From ZC4RG30 sp963812195 (lineage in GTDB: Bacteria; Pseudomonadota; Gammaproteobacteria; Steroidobacterales; Steroidobacteraceae): a DNA stretch of 64,000 nucleotides. The stretch covers positions 124,001 to 188,000 of the forward strand of contig CAWEUI010000015.1 of NCBI GenBank assembly GCA_963812195.1, written 5' to 3'. This document shows positions 25,606-33,730 of the stretch, in pieces (position 1 is the first letter of the stretch; the number at the start of each line of letters is the position of its first letter). A program made the translations under genes and the position numbers. The notes beneath the pieces are model-generated. The model was not told the DNA's origin and searched no databases. It saw nothing but the letters and a program-made list of their open reading frames with translations.

Positions 25606-26547
25606 ATGAAGGCAGGCAGTTTACTGGCGCTCGCGCTGCTCGCGGGCTGCGCGATGGATCCCGCGGCAATTCCGGAGCGTGGCGACATCCTGATCGACGC
25701 CAAGGGTGTGCATCCGGAGAGCATCTCCTCCTCGAAGGACGGTTCGCTGTTCGTGGGCAGCATCACCGGCACGATCTATCGTGCCGGCCCGCGGGACACC
25801 ACGGCGGAGCCCTTCATCACGCCGAATGCCGAAAATGGTCTGCGTTCGACATTCGGCGTGCTGGCCGATGACAGGGACGGACGTCTGTGGGTGTGCTCGG
25901 TGCCGAATTCCTTCGCGCGCACACCCGGGCCGCAGGCACCCTCGGAAGTGGCCGCATTTGATCTGCACACCGGCAAGGTCATCGGCCGCTGGCCGTTCCC
26001 GGCCCCGGGCGGTACCTGCAATGACATCGCCATCGGGCCGGATGGGGCGGCCTATGCCACCGACACGCCCGGCGGCCGCATCCTGAAACTGCCCAGGGGT
26101 GGCAACGCCTTGCAGGTTGTGGTCAGCGATGATCGCCTCAAGGGCATCGACGGCATCGCCTTTGCCGGCGACGGCAGGCTGTACATCAACAATGTGCAGA
26201 AGCAGCAGCTGTGGCGCGTCACGCTGCCGGCCGGCGGCAGGCCGGCCGGTCTGACGCTGCTCGACACGGATCGCACGATGGGCGGCCCGGATGGCCTCAG
26301 GCCCATTGGCGGCAACCGTTTCCTGCAGGCCGAGGGCACCGCCGGTTGCATCACGCTGGTCACCATCGATGGCGACCGTGCGCACATTCAGGTGCTTCGC
26401 GACGGCTTGCAGTCCTCGCCCAACGTCACGCTGATCGGCCATACCGTGTACACCGTGGAAGGCAAGATCAACTACCTGATGGATCCCAAATTGCGCGGCA
26501 AGGATCCCGGGCCATTCAAGGCCATCGCCATCCCGTTGCCGCATTGA
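25606..26547 (+). CDS. SMP-30/gluconolactonase-like lipoprotein
   Basis: A 313-residue six-bladed propeller. Lipoprotein signal LLALALLAGC (with the start MKAGS), then SISSSKDGSLFVGSITG, FGVLADDRDGRLWVCSV, GGTCNDIAIGPDGAAYATD, LKGIDGIAFAGDGRLYINNV and GGPDGLRPIGGNRFL. The Asn-Asp (CNDIAIGPDG) and Asp-Gly metal sites are those of SMP-30-type lactonases. Membrane-anchored in the periplasm, next to a quinoprotein that could supply a lactone or aldehyde. The substrate is unknown. Confidence 0.82.
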   Translation: MKAGSLLALALLAGCAMDPAAIPERGDILIDAKGVHPESISSSKDGSLFVGSITGTIYRAGPRDTTAEPFITPNAENGLRSTFGVLADDRDGRLWVCSVPNSFARTPGPQAPSEVAAFDLHTGKVIGRWPFPAPGGTCNDIAIGPDGAAYATDTPGGRILKLPRGGNALQVVVSDDRLKGIDGIAFAGDGRLYINNVQKQQLWRVTLPAGGRPAGLTLLDTDRTMGGPDGLRPIGGNRFLQAEGTAGCITLVTIDGDRAHIQVLRDGLQSSPNVTLIGHTVYTVEGKINYLMDPKLRGKDPGPFKAIAIPLPH

Positions 26548-26566
26548 CTGGCGCGTCGAGGTTCAC

Positions 26567-28441
26567 ATGAAGAAGTTCCTACCCGTATTCCTTCTGGCCA
26601 TTGCCGCCGTGGCGCATGCGCAGGCGCCGGGCGAGCGCACTGCCTGGCAGGCCATCGATTGCGATCACGAGTGCCTGTCGCAGTTCGCGCGCGATTACGT
26701 GGCCGCCATGGTGGCGCACGATCCGGCGAAGCTCAAAACCGAAAGCACGGTGCATTTCACCGAGAACGACGTCGAGCTGGCCTTCGGCAAGGAAGGCATG
26801 TGGGCCACGGCCACCGGCATCGCGCCGACCGGTCTGATCGCCGCGGATACCAAGACCGGCAATGCGGCGTGGCTCGGTACCGCAGAGGAAAACGGCAAAC
26901 CCGTCTATTTCGCGCTGCGCCTGGGCGTGCGCCGCGGCAAGATCTACGAGGCCGAGACCGTGGTGGTGCGCAACACCGGCCTGCCGCTGCCGTTCGCCGA
27001 CGTCAGCAAGGTCGTGCACGATCCATCATTCAACGAGATCCTGCCCGAGGATCAGCGCCGGCCGCGGGCCCGCCTGCGCGCGGTCGCCAACGGCTATTTC
27101 AATACCGTGGAACTCAACGACGGCAACATCTTCACGCCCTTCGATCCGGAATGCGGACGCCTCGAAAACGGCATCCTCACCACGGCGGCAAGCGCCGGGG
27201 GTGCGGCGGGCAGCGTCTCGGCCGGTTGCGAGGCGGGCCTGAAGACCGGCATGTACCGCATCAACAAGCGTATCCGCGAGCGCCGCTATCCGGTGGTCGA
27301 CGAGGAGCGTGGCGTGGTGGTGGCCACCGGCTTCTTTGATCACGCCAATGAATTCGACCACTACACCATCAACAACGGGCGCGTGATGAAGACCGCGCTG
27401 AAGTGGCCGAACTCGATCACGCTGATGGAAGCCTTCAAGGTACGCAACAGCAAGATCTACCGGATCGAGGCGGTATTCAACTACGCGCCTTATTTCATGC
27501 ACAACCCCTTCTACCGGTATCTGCCCGCGCCGCCGCCGCTGCCGGAGGATCCGGCCACGTTGAAGGAGCATTGCGACAACGCCTGCCTGACGGCACTGGC
27601 CGGCAGCTTCATGACTTCCTTCGCCGCGCAGAAGCCCGGGGAGATTCCCTGGGCGCGCAATGTGCGCTTCACCGAGAACGGCGTGGGTGAACAGGTCGGC
27701 GAGGGCATCTGGGGGTCGATCCGCAGCAAGTCTGACCAGGCGCTGATCGTGCCGGACGAGAACTCCGGCAGCGTGACCTGGTACGGGCTCATCTACGACC
27801 ACGATGCGCCGGCCTGGGCGGGCGTGCGCCTGGGCGTGATCGGCAAGCGCATCAATGCGCTGGAAGTGGTCGTGGCGCGCGAGCGCAATCCCGGCCCATG
27901 GGGCGATGCGAAGAAGTTCGCCATCGATCCGCGCTATACCACCGAGGTGCCCAGGGGGGAGCGCATGTCGCGCCAGGCGCTGATCGCCGCGGTCAACGGC
28001 TACGGGCAGACCATGCAGCGCAATGACGGCACGCTGCACGTGAAGTTCGCACCGGGGTGCACGCGCACCGAAAACGGCGTGGCCGTAACCAGTGGCACGG
28101 TGGGTTCGGCGGGCATCGTGCAATCGCCCGGCAACTTCGCCACCGGCTGCGAGGCCCAGCTCAAACTGGGTCTGTATCACCCGCTGGACCGCATCCGTGG
28201 CCACCGGGTCCTGGCCGTGGACGAGGCACGCGGGCTGGTGGTCACTGACGGCATCGCCGATTTCGGACTGGCGCACCGGCAGTACACCCTGACCGACGGC
28301 CGCAAGGTGGAAACGCAGGCCTTCCATCCGTTCGCGCGCGAGCTGTTCGAGATCTACAAGATCACCGGTGGGCGCATCCAGTCGGTGGAAGCGGTGTCGG
28401 TGGACCAGCCCTACGGCATGCCTTCGGCCTGGACCCCCTGA
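26567..28441 (+). CDS. Exported protein with two tandem DUF8021-like units
   Basis: A 624-residue exported protein (signal peptide ending AVAHA) made of two homologous halves, about 20-320 and 325-624. Repeat marks: DCDHECLSQFARDYVAAMVA against HCDNACLTALAGSFMTSFAA; VHFTENDVEL against VRFTENGVGE; CGRLENGILT against CTRTENGVAV; GCEAGLKTGMYRINKRIRER against GCEAQLKLGLYHPLDRIRGH; YPVVDEERGVVVATG against LAVDEARGLVVTDG. Paired cysteines per half probably form disulfides. The unit resembles DUF8021, an uncharacterised NTF2-like family. It starts 20 bases after the lactonase-like gene and so likely shares its transcript. Catalytic role unknown. Confidence 0.65.
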   Translation: MKKFLPVFLLAIAAVAHAQAPGERTAWQAIDCDHECLSQFARDYVAAMVAHDPAKLKTESTVHFTENDVELAFGKEGMWATATGIAPTGLIAADTKTGNAAWLGTAEENGKPVYFALRLGVRRGKIYEAETVVVRNTGLPLPFADVSKVVHDPSFNEILPEDQRRPRARLRAVANGYFNTVELNDGNIFTPFDPECGRLENGILTTAASAGGAAGSVSAGCEAGLKTGMYRINKRIRERRYPVVDEERGVVVATGFFDHANEFDHYTINNGRVMKTALKWPNSITLMEAFKVRNSKIYRIEAVFNYAPYFMHNPFYRYLPAPPPLPEDPATLKEHCDNACLTALAGSFMTSFAAQKPGEIPWARNVRFTENGVGEQVGEGIWGSIRSKSDQALIVPDENSGSVTWYGLIYDHDAPAWAGVRLGVIGKRINALEVVVARERNPGPWGDAKKFAIDPRYTTEVPRGERMSRQALIAAVNGYGQTMQRNDGTLHVKFAPGCTRTENGVAVTSGTVGSAGIVQSPGNFATGCEAQLKLGLYHPLDRIRGHRVLAVDEARGLVVTDGIADFGLAHRQYTLTDGRKVETQAFHPFARELFEIYKITGGRIQSVEAVSVDQPYGMPSAWTP

Positions 28442-28506
28442 TTCCCCTGGAATAGGGGGCATTGACCGGTTCCGGGCGGGTTGCGCCGCACTGCCCAGGG
28501 CGCGCC

Positions 28507-28535
28507 TTGCGGGCCTCCAGGCCGTTGAGTACACT
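28507..28535 (+). promoter_or_regulatory. Sigma-70 promoter for rpsF operon
   Basis: TTGCGG at 28507-28512 and TACACT at 28530-28535 with a 17-base spacer, predicting a transcript start near 28542 and a leader of about 60 bases before rpsF. Confidence 0.65.
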
Positions 28536-28550
28536 TCGCGCCCCTTCTTG

Positions 28551-28580
28551 CCGCACCGTCAACGCCTTGGGCGGGTGGCT
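28551..28580 (+). promoter_or_regulatory. Candidate S6:S18-binding leader hairpin
   Basis: Within the rpsF leader, cacc (28554-28557) pairs with ggtg (28574-28577) and cgcc (28563-28566) pairs with ggcg (28570-28573), leaving a 5'-side bulge gtcaa. A CCG trinucleotide (28556-28558) sits at the bulge, as in the known rpsF leader motif where the S6:S18 dimer binds for feedback control. The outer stem is imperfect. Confidence 0.35.
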
Positions 28581-28601
28581 TTATCCAAAAGAGGAACACA
28601 C

Positions 28602-28985
28602 ATGAGGCATTACGAGATCGTGGTCCTGGTACACCCGGACCAGAGCGAGCAGGTACCGGCCATGCTCGAGCGCTACAAGGGCATCATCACCGGCGCTGGT
28701 GGCGCGGTGCACCGGGTCGAGGACTGGGGCCGGCGGCAGCTGGCGTACCCGATTACCAAGGTCCACAAGGCCCACTACCTGCTGCTGAACATCGAGACCG
28801 ACCAGAAGACCCTGGCCGAGCTGACCGGTGCCTTCCGCTTCAGCGATGCCGTGCTGCGGCATCTGGTCATTGCGATGGACTCCGCGGTGACAGAGCCCTC
28901 GCCGATGGCGCGGGGTGAGGAAGAGGATGGCGAGCGCCGTCGCGATCGCGACTCGGGCGACGACAACGACAGTTTCCGGGAGTAA
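28602..28985 (+). CDS. rpsF: 30S ribosomal protein S6
   Basis: A 127-residue protein of the small-subunit platform that pairs with S18. MRHYEIVVLVHPDQSEQV, VHRVEDWGRRQLAYPI, KAHYLLLNIE and FRFSDAVLRHLVI are the family core; the acidic/basic tail after residue 100 is a normal variable extension. ATG 28602 has AGAGG 8 bases upstream. First gene of rpsF-rpsR-rplI. Confidence 0.97.
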   Translation: MRHYEIVVLVHPDQSEQVPAMLERYKGIITGAGGAVHRVEDWGRRQLAYPITKVHKAHYLLLNIETDQKTLAELTGAFRFSDAVLRHLVIAMDSAVTEPSPMARGEEEDGERRRDRDSGDDNDSFRE

Positions 28986-28990
28986 TCAGC

Positions 28991-29215
28991 ATGTCGCGAT
29001 TCATCCGCCGCAAGAAATTCTGCCGCTTCACCGCCGAAGGCGTGAAGTCGATCGACTACAAGGATCTGGCCACGCTCAAGGGCTATGTGTCGGAGACGGG
29101 CAAGATCGTCCCGAGCCGCATCACCGGCACCAAGAGCTTCTACCAGCGCCAGCTGTCCGTGGCCATCAAGCGCGCGCGCTTCCTGGCGCTGCTGCCCTAC
29201 ACCGATCAGCACTGA
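28991..29215 (+). CDS. rpsR: 30S ribosomal protein S18
   Basis: A 74-residue basic protein, complete, with RRKKFCRFTAEGVKSIDYKD, LKGYVSETGKIVPSRITGT and RQLSVAIKRARFLALLPY. It binds S6 and the 16S rRNA platform. Five bases separate it from rpsF. Confidence 0.97.
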   Translation: MSRFIRRKKFCRFTAEGVKSIDYKDLATLKGYVSETGKIVPSRITGTKSFYQRQLSVAIKRARFLALLPYTDQH

Positions 29216-29225
29216 GGGGGCGGCC

Positions 29226-29681
29226 ATGGACGTCATTCTTCTGGAAAAAGTGGCCAATCTGGGCAACCTGGGCGATCGGGTGGAAGTGCGTTCGGGCTTT
29301 GCCCGCAACTACCTGCTGCCCAAGGGCAAGGCGACGCTGGCCACCCCGGCCAACGTGGCCCGGTTCGAGGCGCGCCGCGCCGAACTGGAAAAGGTCGCGC
29401 GTGACAACCTGGCCGGCGCGGAGGGCCGCAAGGTCCGTTTGGAGGGGTTCACGCTGACGCTGACCGCCAAGGCGGGCAGCGAGGGCAAGCTGTTCGGCTC
29501 GATCGGTACCGCGGACATTGCCGAGGCGGCCACCGCGGCGGGCCAGCCGATGGAGCGCAGCGAAGTGCGCCTGCCCAACGGGCCACTGCGCTCGGTTGGC
29601 GATCACACGGTCGTGGTTCACCTGCATACCGACATCGATGTGGAATTGCCGGTCACGATCGTCGCCGAAGAAGCCGGCTGA
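29226..29681 (+). CDS. rplI: 50S ribosomal protein L9
   Basis: A 151-residue protein with the rRNA-binding N-domain (MDVILLEKVANLGNLGDRVE, GFARNYLLPKGKA), the long connecting helix and a C-domain (GKLFGSIGTADIAEAA). Usual length about 150. Ten bases after rpsR. Confidence 0.97.
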   Translation: MDVILLEKVANLGNLGDRVEVRSGFARNYLLPKGKATLATPANVARFEARRAELEKVARDNLAGAEGRKVRLEGFTLTLTAKAGSEGKLFGSIGTADIAEAATAAGQPMERSEVRLPNGPLRSVGDHTVVVHLHTDIDVELPVTIVAEEAG

Positions 29682-29721
29682 TCCACAGCAAATCCACAGG
29701 TCAGACTGTAGCCGTTCCACA
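29681..29721 (+). promoter_or_regulatory. Three TCCACA boxes upstream of dnaB
   Basis: The heptamers atccaca (29681), atccaca (29692) and ttccaca (29715) occur in the 66-base rplI-dnaB gap, spaced 11 and 23 bases apart. They match the right half of the DnaA box (TTATCCACA) but not its left half. A dyad gagcc-actata-ggctc (29729-29744) follows just before the dnaB start. Confidence 0.35.
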
Positions 29722-29747
29722 GCGACCTGAGCCACTATAGGCTCGGG

Positions 29748-31115
29748 ATGGACCGGTTACAGACTCCGCCGAACTCCAGGGAAGCCGAGCAGGCCGTGCT
29801 CGGCGGCCTGCTGCTGGATACCCAGGCATGGGACCAGGTCGGCGACGCCATCGGGCCGGAAGATTTCTACGGACCTGACCATCGGCTGATCTTCGAGGTC
29901 ATCGCGGATCTGGTCACCGAGTCCAAGCCCATCGACGTCGTCACCGTCTCCGAGCGCCTGGCCAGTCGCGGCAAGCTGGAGGATGTCGGGGGCCTGGCGT
30001 ACCTGGGTACGCTGGTGCGCGATACGCCCACCGCCGCCAATGCACGCGCCTACGCGCAGATCGTGCGCGAGAAGTCACTGCTGCGCTCGCTGGTCAGCGC
30101 CGGCCACCAGATCTCCTCCTCGGTGTTCAACGATGAGGGTCAGTCTGCACGCGATCTGGTGAACCAGGCCGAGCAGCGCGTATTCGAGATCGCCGAACGT
30201 GGCGCGCGGCGCACGGACGGCGCGCAGTGGGTGCGTCGCCTGCTGCCGGGCCTGATCGAGAAGATCGACGAGTGGCACAGCAATCCGGACGCCCTGCGCG
30301 GGCTGGCCACGGGTTTCCTGGATTTCGACCGGCGCACCGGTGGTCTGCGCGGCGGCGATCTGGTGATCGTCGCCGGGCGCCCCTCCATGGGCAAGACCAC
30401 GCTGGCCATCAACATGGCCGAGAACGTCGCACTGGATCCGAACGTGAAGGGTTCGGTGCTGATCTTCTCCATGGAAATGCCCGCCGAGCAGTTGATGACA
30501 CGCATGCTCTCCTCATGGGGCGGCGTGCCATTGCACGACATCCGCAGCGGGCGCATATCCGATCACGACTGGTCGCGCATCTCCAGCGCCACCAGCCAGC
30601 TGCAGGAGGCCCGCATCTTCATCGACGAGACTCCGGGCCTGACGCCCACGGAGTTGCGCGCCCGCTCGCGCCGCGTGAAACGCGAGCATGGCCTGGACAT
30701 CATCGTGGTGGACTACCTGCAGCTGATGCAGGTGACCGGCACCAAGGAAAACCGCGCCACGGAGATCTCCGAGATCTCCCGCGGCCTGAAGGCGCTGGCC
30801 AAGGAGCTGGATGTGCCGGTGATCGCGCTGTCGCAGCTCAATCGCAGCGTCGAGCAGCGCGAGAACAAGCGGCCCGTGATGTCCGATCTGCGCGAGTCCG
30901 GTGCCATCGAGCAGGACGCGGACATGATCCTGTTCATCTATCGCGAAGAGGTGTACGACAAGAACACCACGCGCAAGGGCGAGGCGGACATCGACCTGGC
31001 CAAGCACCGCAACGGCGAGACCGGCCACTTCGTGCTGACCTTCCAGGGGCAGTTCACCCGCTTCCAGAACTACGCGCACGAACCGGACCAGGCATTCGTG
31101 GGAGTCCTGCGCTGA
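29748..31115 (+). CDS. dnaB: Replicative DNA helicase DnaB
   Basis: A 455-residue hexameric 5'-3' helicase of the replication fork. N-terminal domain (PNSREAEQAVLGGLLLD), linker, then the RecA-like motor with Walker A GRPSMGKTTLAIN, IFSMEMPAEQLMTRMLS, Walker B-type IIVVDYLQLMQ, and ALSQLNRSVEQRENKRPVMS followed by DLRESGAIEQDADMILFIYR. Full length, no intein. Its stop overlaps alr. Confidence 0.98.
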   Translation: MDRLQTPPNSREAEQAVLGGLLLDTQAWDQVGDAIGPEDFYGPDHRLIFEVIADLVTESKPIDVVTVSERLASRGKLEDVGGLAYLGTLVRDTPTAANARAYAQIVREKSLLRSLVSAGHQISSSVFNDEGQSARDLVNQAEQRVFEIAERGARRTDGAQWVRRLLPGLIEKIDEWHSNPDALRGLATGFLDFDRRTGGLRGGDLVIVAGRPSMGKTTLAINMAENVALDPNVKGSVLIFSMEMPAEQLMTRMLSSWGGVPLHDIRSGRISDHDWSRISSATSQLQEARIFIDETPGLTPTELRARSRRVKREHGLDIIVVDYLQLMQVTGTKENRATEISEISRGLKALAKELDVPVIALSQLNRSVEQRENKRPVMSDLRESGAIEQDADMILFIYREEVYDKNTTRKGEADIDLAKHRNGETGHFVLTFQGQFTRFQNYAHEPDQAFVGVLR

Positions 31116-32188
31116 AATCCCTGCTGCGCGCCGAGATCAGCACGGCGGCGCTGCGGGGCAATCTGGCGCGCATCCGCCAGGTGGCCCCGGCAAGCCGCGT
31201 GCTGGCGGTGGTCAAGGCCAATGCCTACGGGCACGGGCTGGTGGCCACCGCGCAGGCGCTGGCCGGGGCCGACGGCTTCGGCGTGGCGCGCCTGGAGGAG
31301 GCCGCGGCGCTGCGTGCTGCCGGTGTGCGCCGCCCCATCCTGTTGCTGGAAGGTGTTCCCGATGCCGCGCAGCTGATGGAAGCGGTGCGCCTGGAATTGC
31401 AGATAGTGGTGCACGAGGCGCAGCAGATCGCATTGCTGGAGCAGGCGCCGGCCGGACCAGGCTGTGTGGTCTGGCTGAAGATCAACACGGGGATGAACCG
31501 CCTGGGCTTTCGCGAACAGGAGTTCGCCGCGGCGTACGCGCGGCTGAAGGCGCTGCCGGACAAGGTGCCGCAGCTGCGTCTGATGACTCACTTCGCCCAG
31601 GCTGAGGATCCCGACGTGCCGCTGACCCGCGCACAGTTGGCGATGTTCGCAAGAGCCACGGCTGGAAGGCCCGATGAGTGCAGCCTGGCCAATTCCGCGG
31701 CCATCTATGCGTTGCCGGATACCCATGCCCAGTGGGTGCGCCCGGGGATCTCGCTGTACGGCGTCTCGCCATTCGCCGACCGGACCGGTGTGGATCTGGG
31801 ACTTGTGCCGGCCATGAAGCTGGTGTCGACCGTGATCGCCGTGCGCGATGTGCCGGCCGGTGAGACGGTGGGCTATGGCGGGGCCTGGCGCGCCGCACGG
31901 GATTCGCGGGTGGCGATCATCGCCGCCGGCTACGCCGACGGGCTGTTGCGCTCCACCGATTTCGCCACGCCGGTGCTGGTGCGGGGCAGGCGGGCAACGC
32001 TGGCGGGGACTGTCTCCATGGACATGGCCGCGCTGGATGTCACCGGGATCGGCCCGGTGCAGCCGGGCGATGAAGTGGTGCTGTTCGGGCCGGATCTGCC
32101 GGTGGAGAAAGTAGCCGCGCATGCGGCCACCATCGGCTACGAGCTGCTGTGCGCGGTGAGCCAGCGCGTGCCGCGCGTGCTGGTGTGA
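31112..32188 (+). CDS. alr: Alanine racemase
   Basis: A 358-residue PLP enzyme that interconverts L- and D-alanine for peptidoglycan. PLP lysine in VLAVVKANAYGHG near the N-terminus, INTGMNRLGF, RPGISLYGVSP and TVSMDMAALDVT. No ATG, GTG or TTG start lies upstream of the conserved region. CTG at 31112 follows GGGAG by 7 bases, overlaps the dnaB stop as CTGA, and gives (M)KSLLRAEIS with the family length (E. coli 359), so a CTG start is inferred. The stop overlaps the next gene by 4 bases. Confidence 0.95.
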   Translation: MKSLLRAEISTAALRGNLARIRQVAPASRVLAVVKANAYGHGLVATAQALAGADGFGVARLEEAAALRAAGVRRPILLLEGVPDAAQLMEAVRLELQIVVHEAQQIALLEQAPAGPGCVVWLKINTGMNRLGFREQEFAAAYARLKALPDKVPQLRLMTHFAQAEDPDVPLTRAQLAMFARATAGRPDECSLANSAAIYALPDTHAQWVRPGISLYGVSPFADRTGVDLGLVPAMKLVSTVIAVRDVPAGETVGYGGAWRAARDSRVAIIAAGYADGLLRSTDFATPVLVRGRRATLAGTVSMDMAALDVTGIGPVQPGDEVVLFGPDLPVEKVAAHAATIGYELLCAVSQRVPRVLV

Positions 32189-32748
32189 AGGGCACGACCC
32201 GGCTGCAGGAACGGCCTGTCCGGGTGCTGGCGCTGTGCGGCAGCCTGCGCCGGCGCTCCTACAGCGCCGCACTGCTGCGGGCCTGCGTGATGCTGGCGCC
32301 ACCGGGTATCGAGCTGTCGATCTTCGATGGCATCGGCCAGCTGCCACTGTTCAGTCCCGACGCGGAAACCGATCCGGGCGAACCGGCGCTGCGCCTGTGG
32401 CGGGCCGTGGAAGGAGCCGATGCCATGCTGATTGCCAGCCCCGAGTACGCGCATGGCGTCACCGGCACCATCAAGAACGCGCTGGACTGGCTGGTGGGCC
32501 TGATCGCATTCGACGGCATGCCGGTGGCGGTGCTGAACCCGTCGGCGCAGTCCACGCATGCGGACGCCGCCATCCGGGAGACATTGCGCACCATGTCGGC
32601 GGAGCTGATCGAACCGGCGTGCCTGAGGATTCCCGTCAATGGCTCGCGCCTGACGGCCGAGCAGATGCGCGACGACGCGCGCTTCGCGGCCGCCATCGCA
32701 CAGGTGCACCAGGCGATCCGCGCCCACTGCGCGGCGCGCGCCGGCTAG
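32185..32748 (+). CDS. NADPH-dependent FMN reductase family protein
   Basis: A 187-residue flavodoxin-like reductase. VLALCGSLRRRSYSAALLRA binds FMN phosphate; ADAMLIASPEYAHGVTGTIK and NALDWLV are the flavin-ring motifs. Acts on flavins, quinones or azo compounds. GTG 32185 overlaps the alr stop (GTGTGA). Convergent with the oxidoreductase gene, sharing CTAG as both stops. Confidence 0.9.
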   Translation: MKGTTRLQERPVRVLALCGSLRRRSYSAALLRACVMLAPPGIELSIFDGIGQLPLFSPDAETDPGEPALRLWRAVEGADAMLIASPEYAHGVTGTIKNALDWLVGLIAFDGMPVAVLNPSAQSTHADAAIRETLRTMSAELIEPACLRIPVNGSRLTAEQMRDDARFAAAIAQVHQAIRAHCAARAG

Positions 32749-33719
32749 CGCTGCTGCGCCCGCGCCGCGTCCACCAGCAGCACGATCTTGCCGATGGCAT
32801 CCTGACCGTGCACCGCCGCCTGCGCCGCGGCGGCCTGCGCCAGCGGGAATGTCCTGCTCACCTGCACGGTGTACTGGCCCTGCGCGGCCAGCCTGGCCAT
32901 GGCGCGCATGCCCTGCGGGTAACTGATGGCGCCATTGCCGCCGGCGATGATCACGCAGGTCACGCCGGCTGCGGCGCATGGCTTGTCGCCGGGATCGCCG
33001 GCGATGGAGGTGAGGTGCCCGCCGCGCTTCACGTAGGTCAGTGCCGCATCGGCCTGCCCATCGACCAGGTTCAGCGCCGCATCGACCTTGCCCACGCGCG
33101 CCGCGACGTCGTCCTTGTCGTAGGCGACGAACTGATCCGCGCCCAGCTTCTCCAGGAACGCGCGTTGCGAGGAGTGACCCACTGCAATCACGCGGGCGCC
33201 GCGCGCCCTGGCAAGCTGCACGGCGAAGGAGCCGACACCGCCCGCGGCACCGATGATGACCACCCGCTGGCCGGCCGCGACCCGGGCCTGCTCGACCGCG
33301 CGATAGGCAGCCACGCCGGCGATGGGGATCGCGGCGGCCTGCTCGAAGGTGAAGGCTGCGGGTTTGGCGACCACATTTTCGGCGCTGGCGAGTGCGTACT
33401 CGGTGTAGGCGCCGTTGGCGAGCGCAAACACGGCATCGCCGGGCTTCCATGCGGTAACGCCGGGACCAACGCTGTCGATGATGCCGGCCGCGTCGAACCC
33501 GGGAATGCGCGCGCGGCGCTTCCAGTCCACCGGATTGATGGCTGCCGCGTAGACCTTGATCAGCACCTGCCCGGCAGCCGGCTGCGGCGTGGCCACGCTT
33601 TGCAGCGAGAGCTGCTCGCCGCTCTGGATGATGGCCCGGGAGGTGGCAGGTGCGCCTTGCGCCACGGCCGCGGCCGCCAGGCACAGCAGGGTCAGCCAGC
33701 TGACGGGCCGGTGCCGCAC
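32745..33719 (-). CDS. Zinc-type/quinone oxidoreductase-like MDR protein with signal peptide
   Basis: A 324-residue medium-chain dehydrogenase/reductase. After a hydrophobic N-terminus (VSWLTLLCLAAAAVAQG) that looks like a Sec signal, the MDR fold shows AAAINPVDWKRRARIPGFDA, GDAVFALANGAYTEYALA, AAAIPIAGVAAYRAV and the Rossmann motif VVIIGAAGGVGSFAVQLARA. Zinc cysteines are missing, as in quinone oxidoreductases. Export of an NADPH-binding enzyme would be odd, so the signal may act as an anchor or be unused. GTG 33719 has AAGGG upstream, 12 bases after the qorB-like stop. Confidence 0.82.
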   Translation of the reverse strand: MRHRPVSWLTLLCLAAAAVAQGAPATSRAIIQSGEQLSLQSVATPQPAAGQVLIKVYAAAINPVDWKRRARIPGFDAAGIIDSVGPGVTAWKPGDAVFALANGAYTEYALASAENVVAKPAAFTFEQAAAIPIAGVAAYRAVEQARVAAGQRVVIIGAAGGVGSFAVQLARARGARVIAVGHSSQRAFLEKLGADQFVAYDKDDVAARVGKVDAALNLVDGQADAALTYVKRGGHLTSIAGDPGDKPCAAAGVTCVIIAGGNGAISYPQGMRAMARLAAQGQYTVQVSRTFPLAQAAAAQAAVHGQDAIGKIVLLVDAARAQQR

Positions 33720-33730
33720 GGGATGGCCCT

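Noticed and set aside
30227..31111. Forward frame inside dnaB that continues into alr
   Set aside because: The part inside dnaB is an out-of-frame shadow; only the section from CTG 31112 matches alanine racemase.
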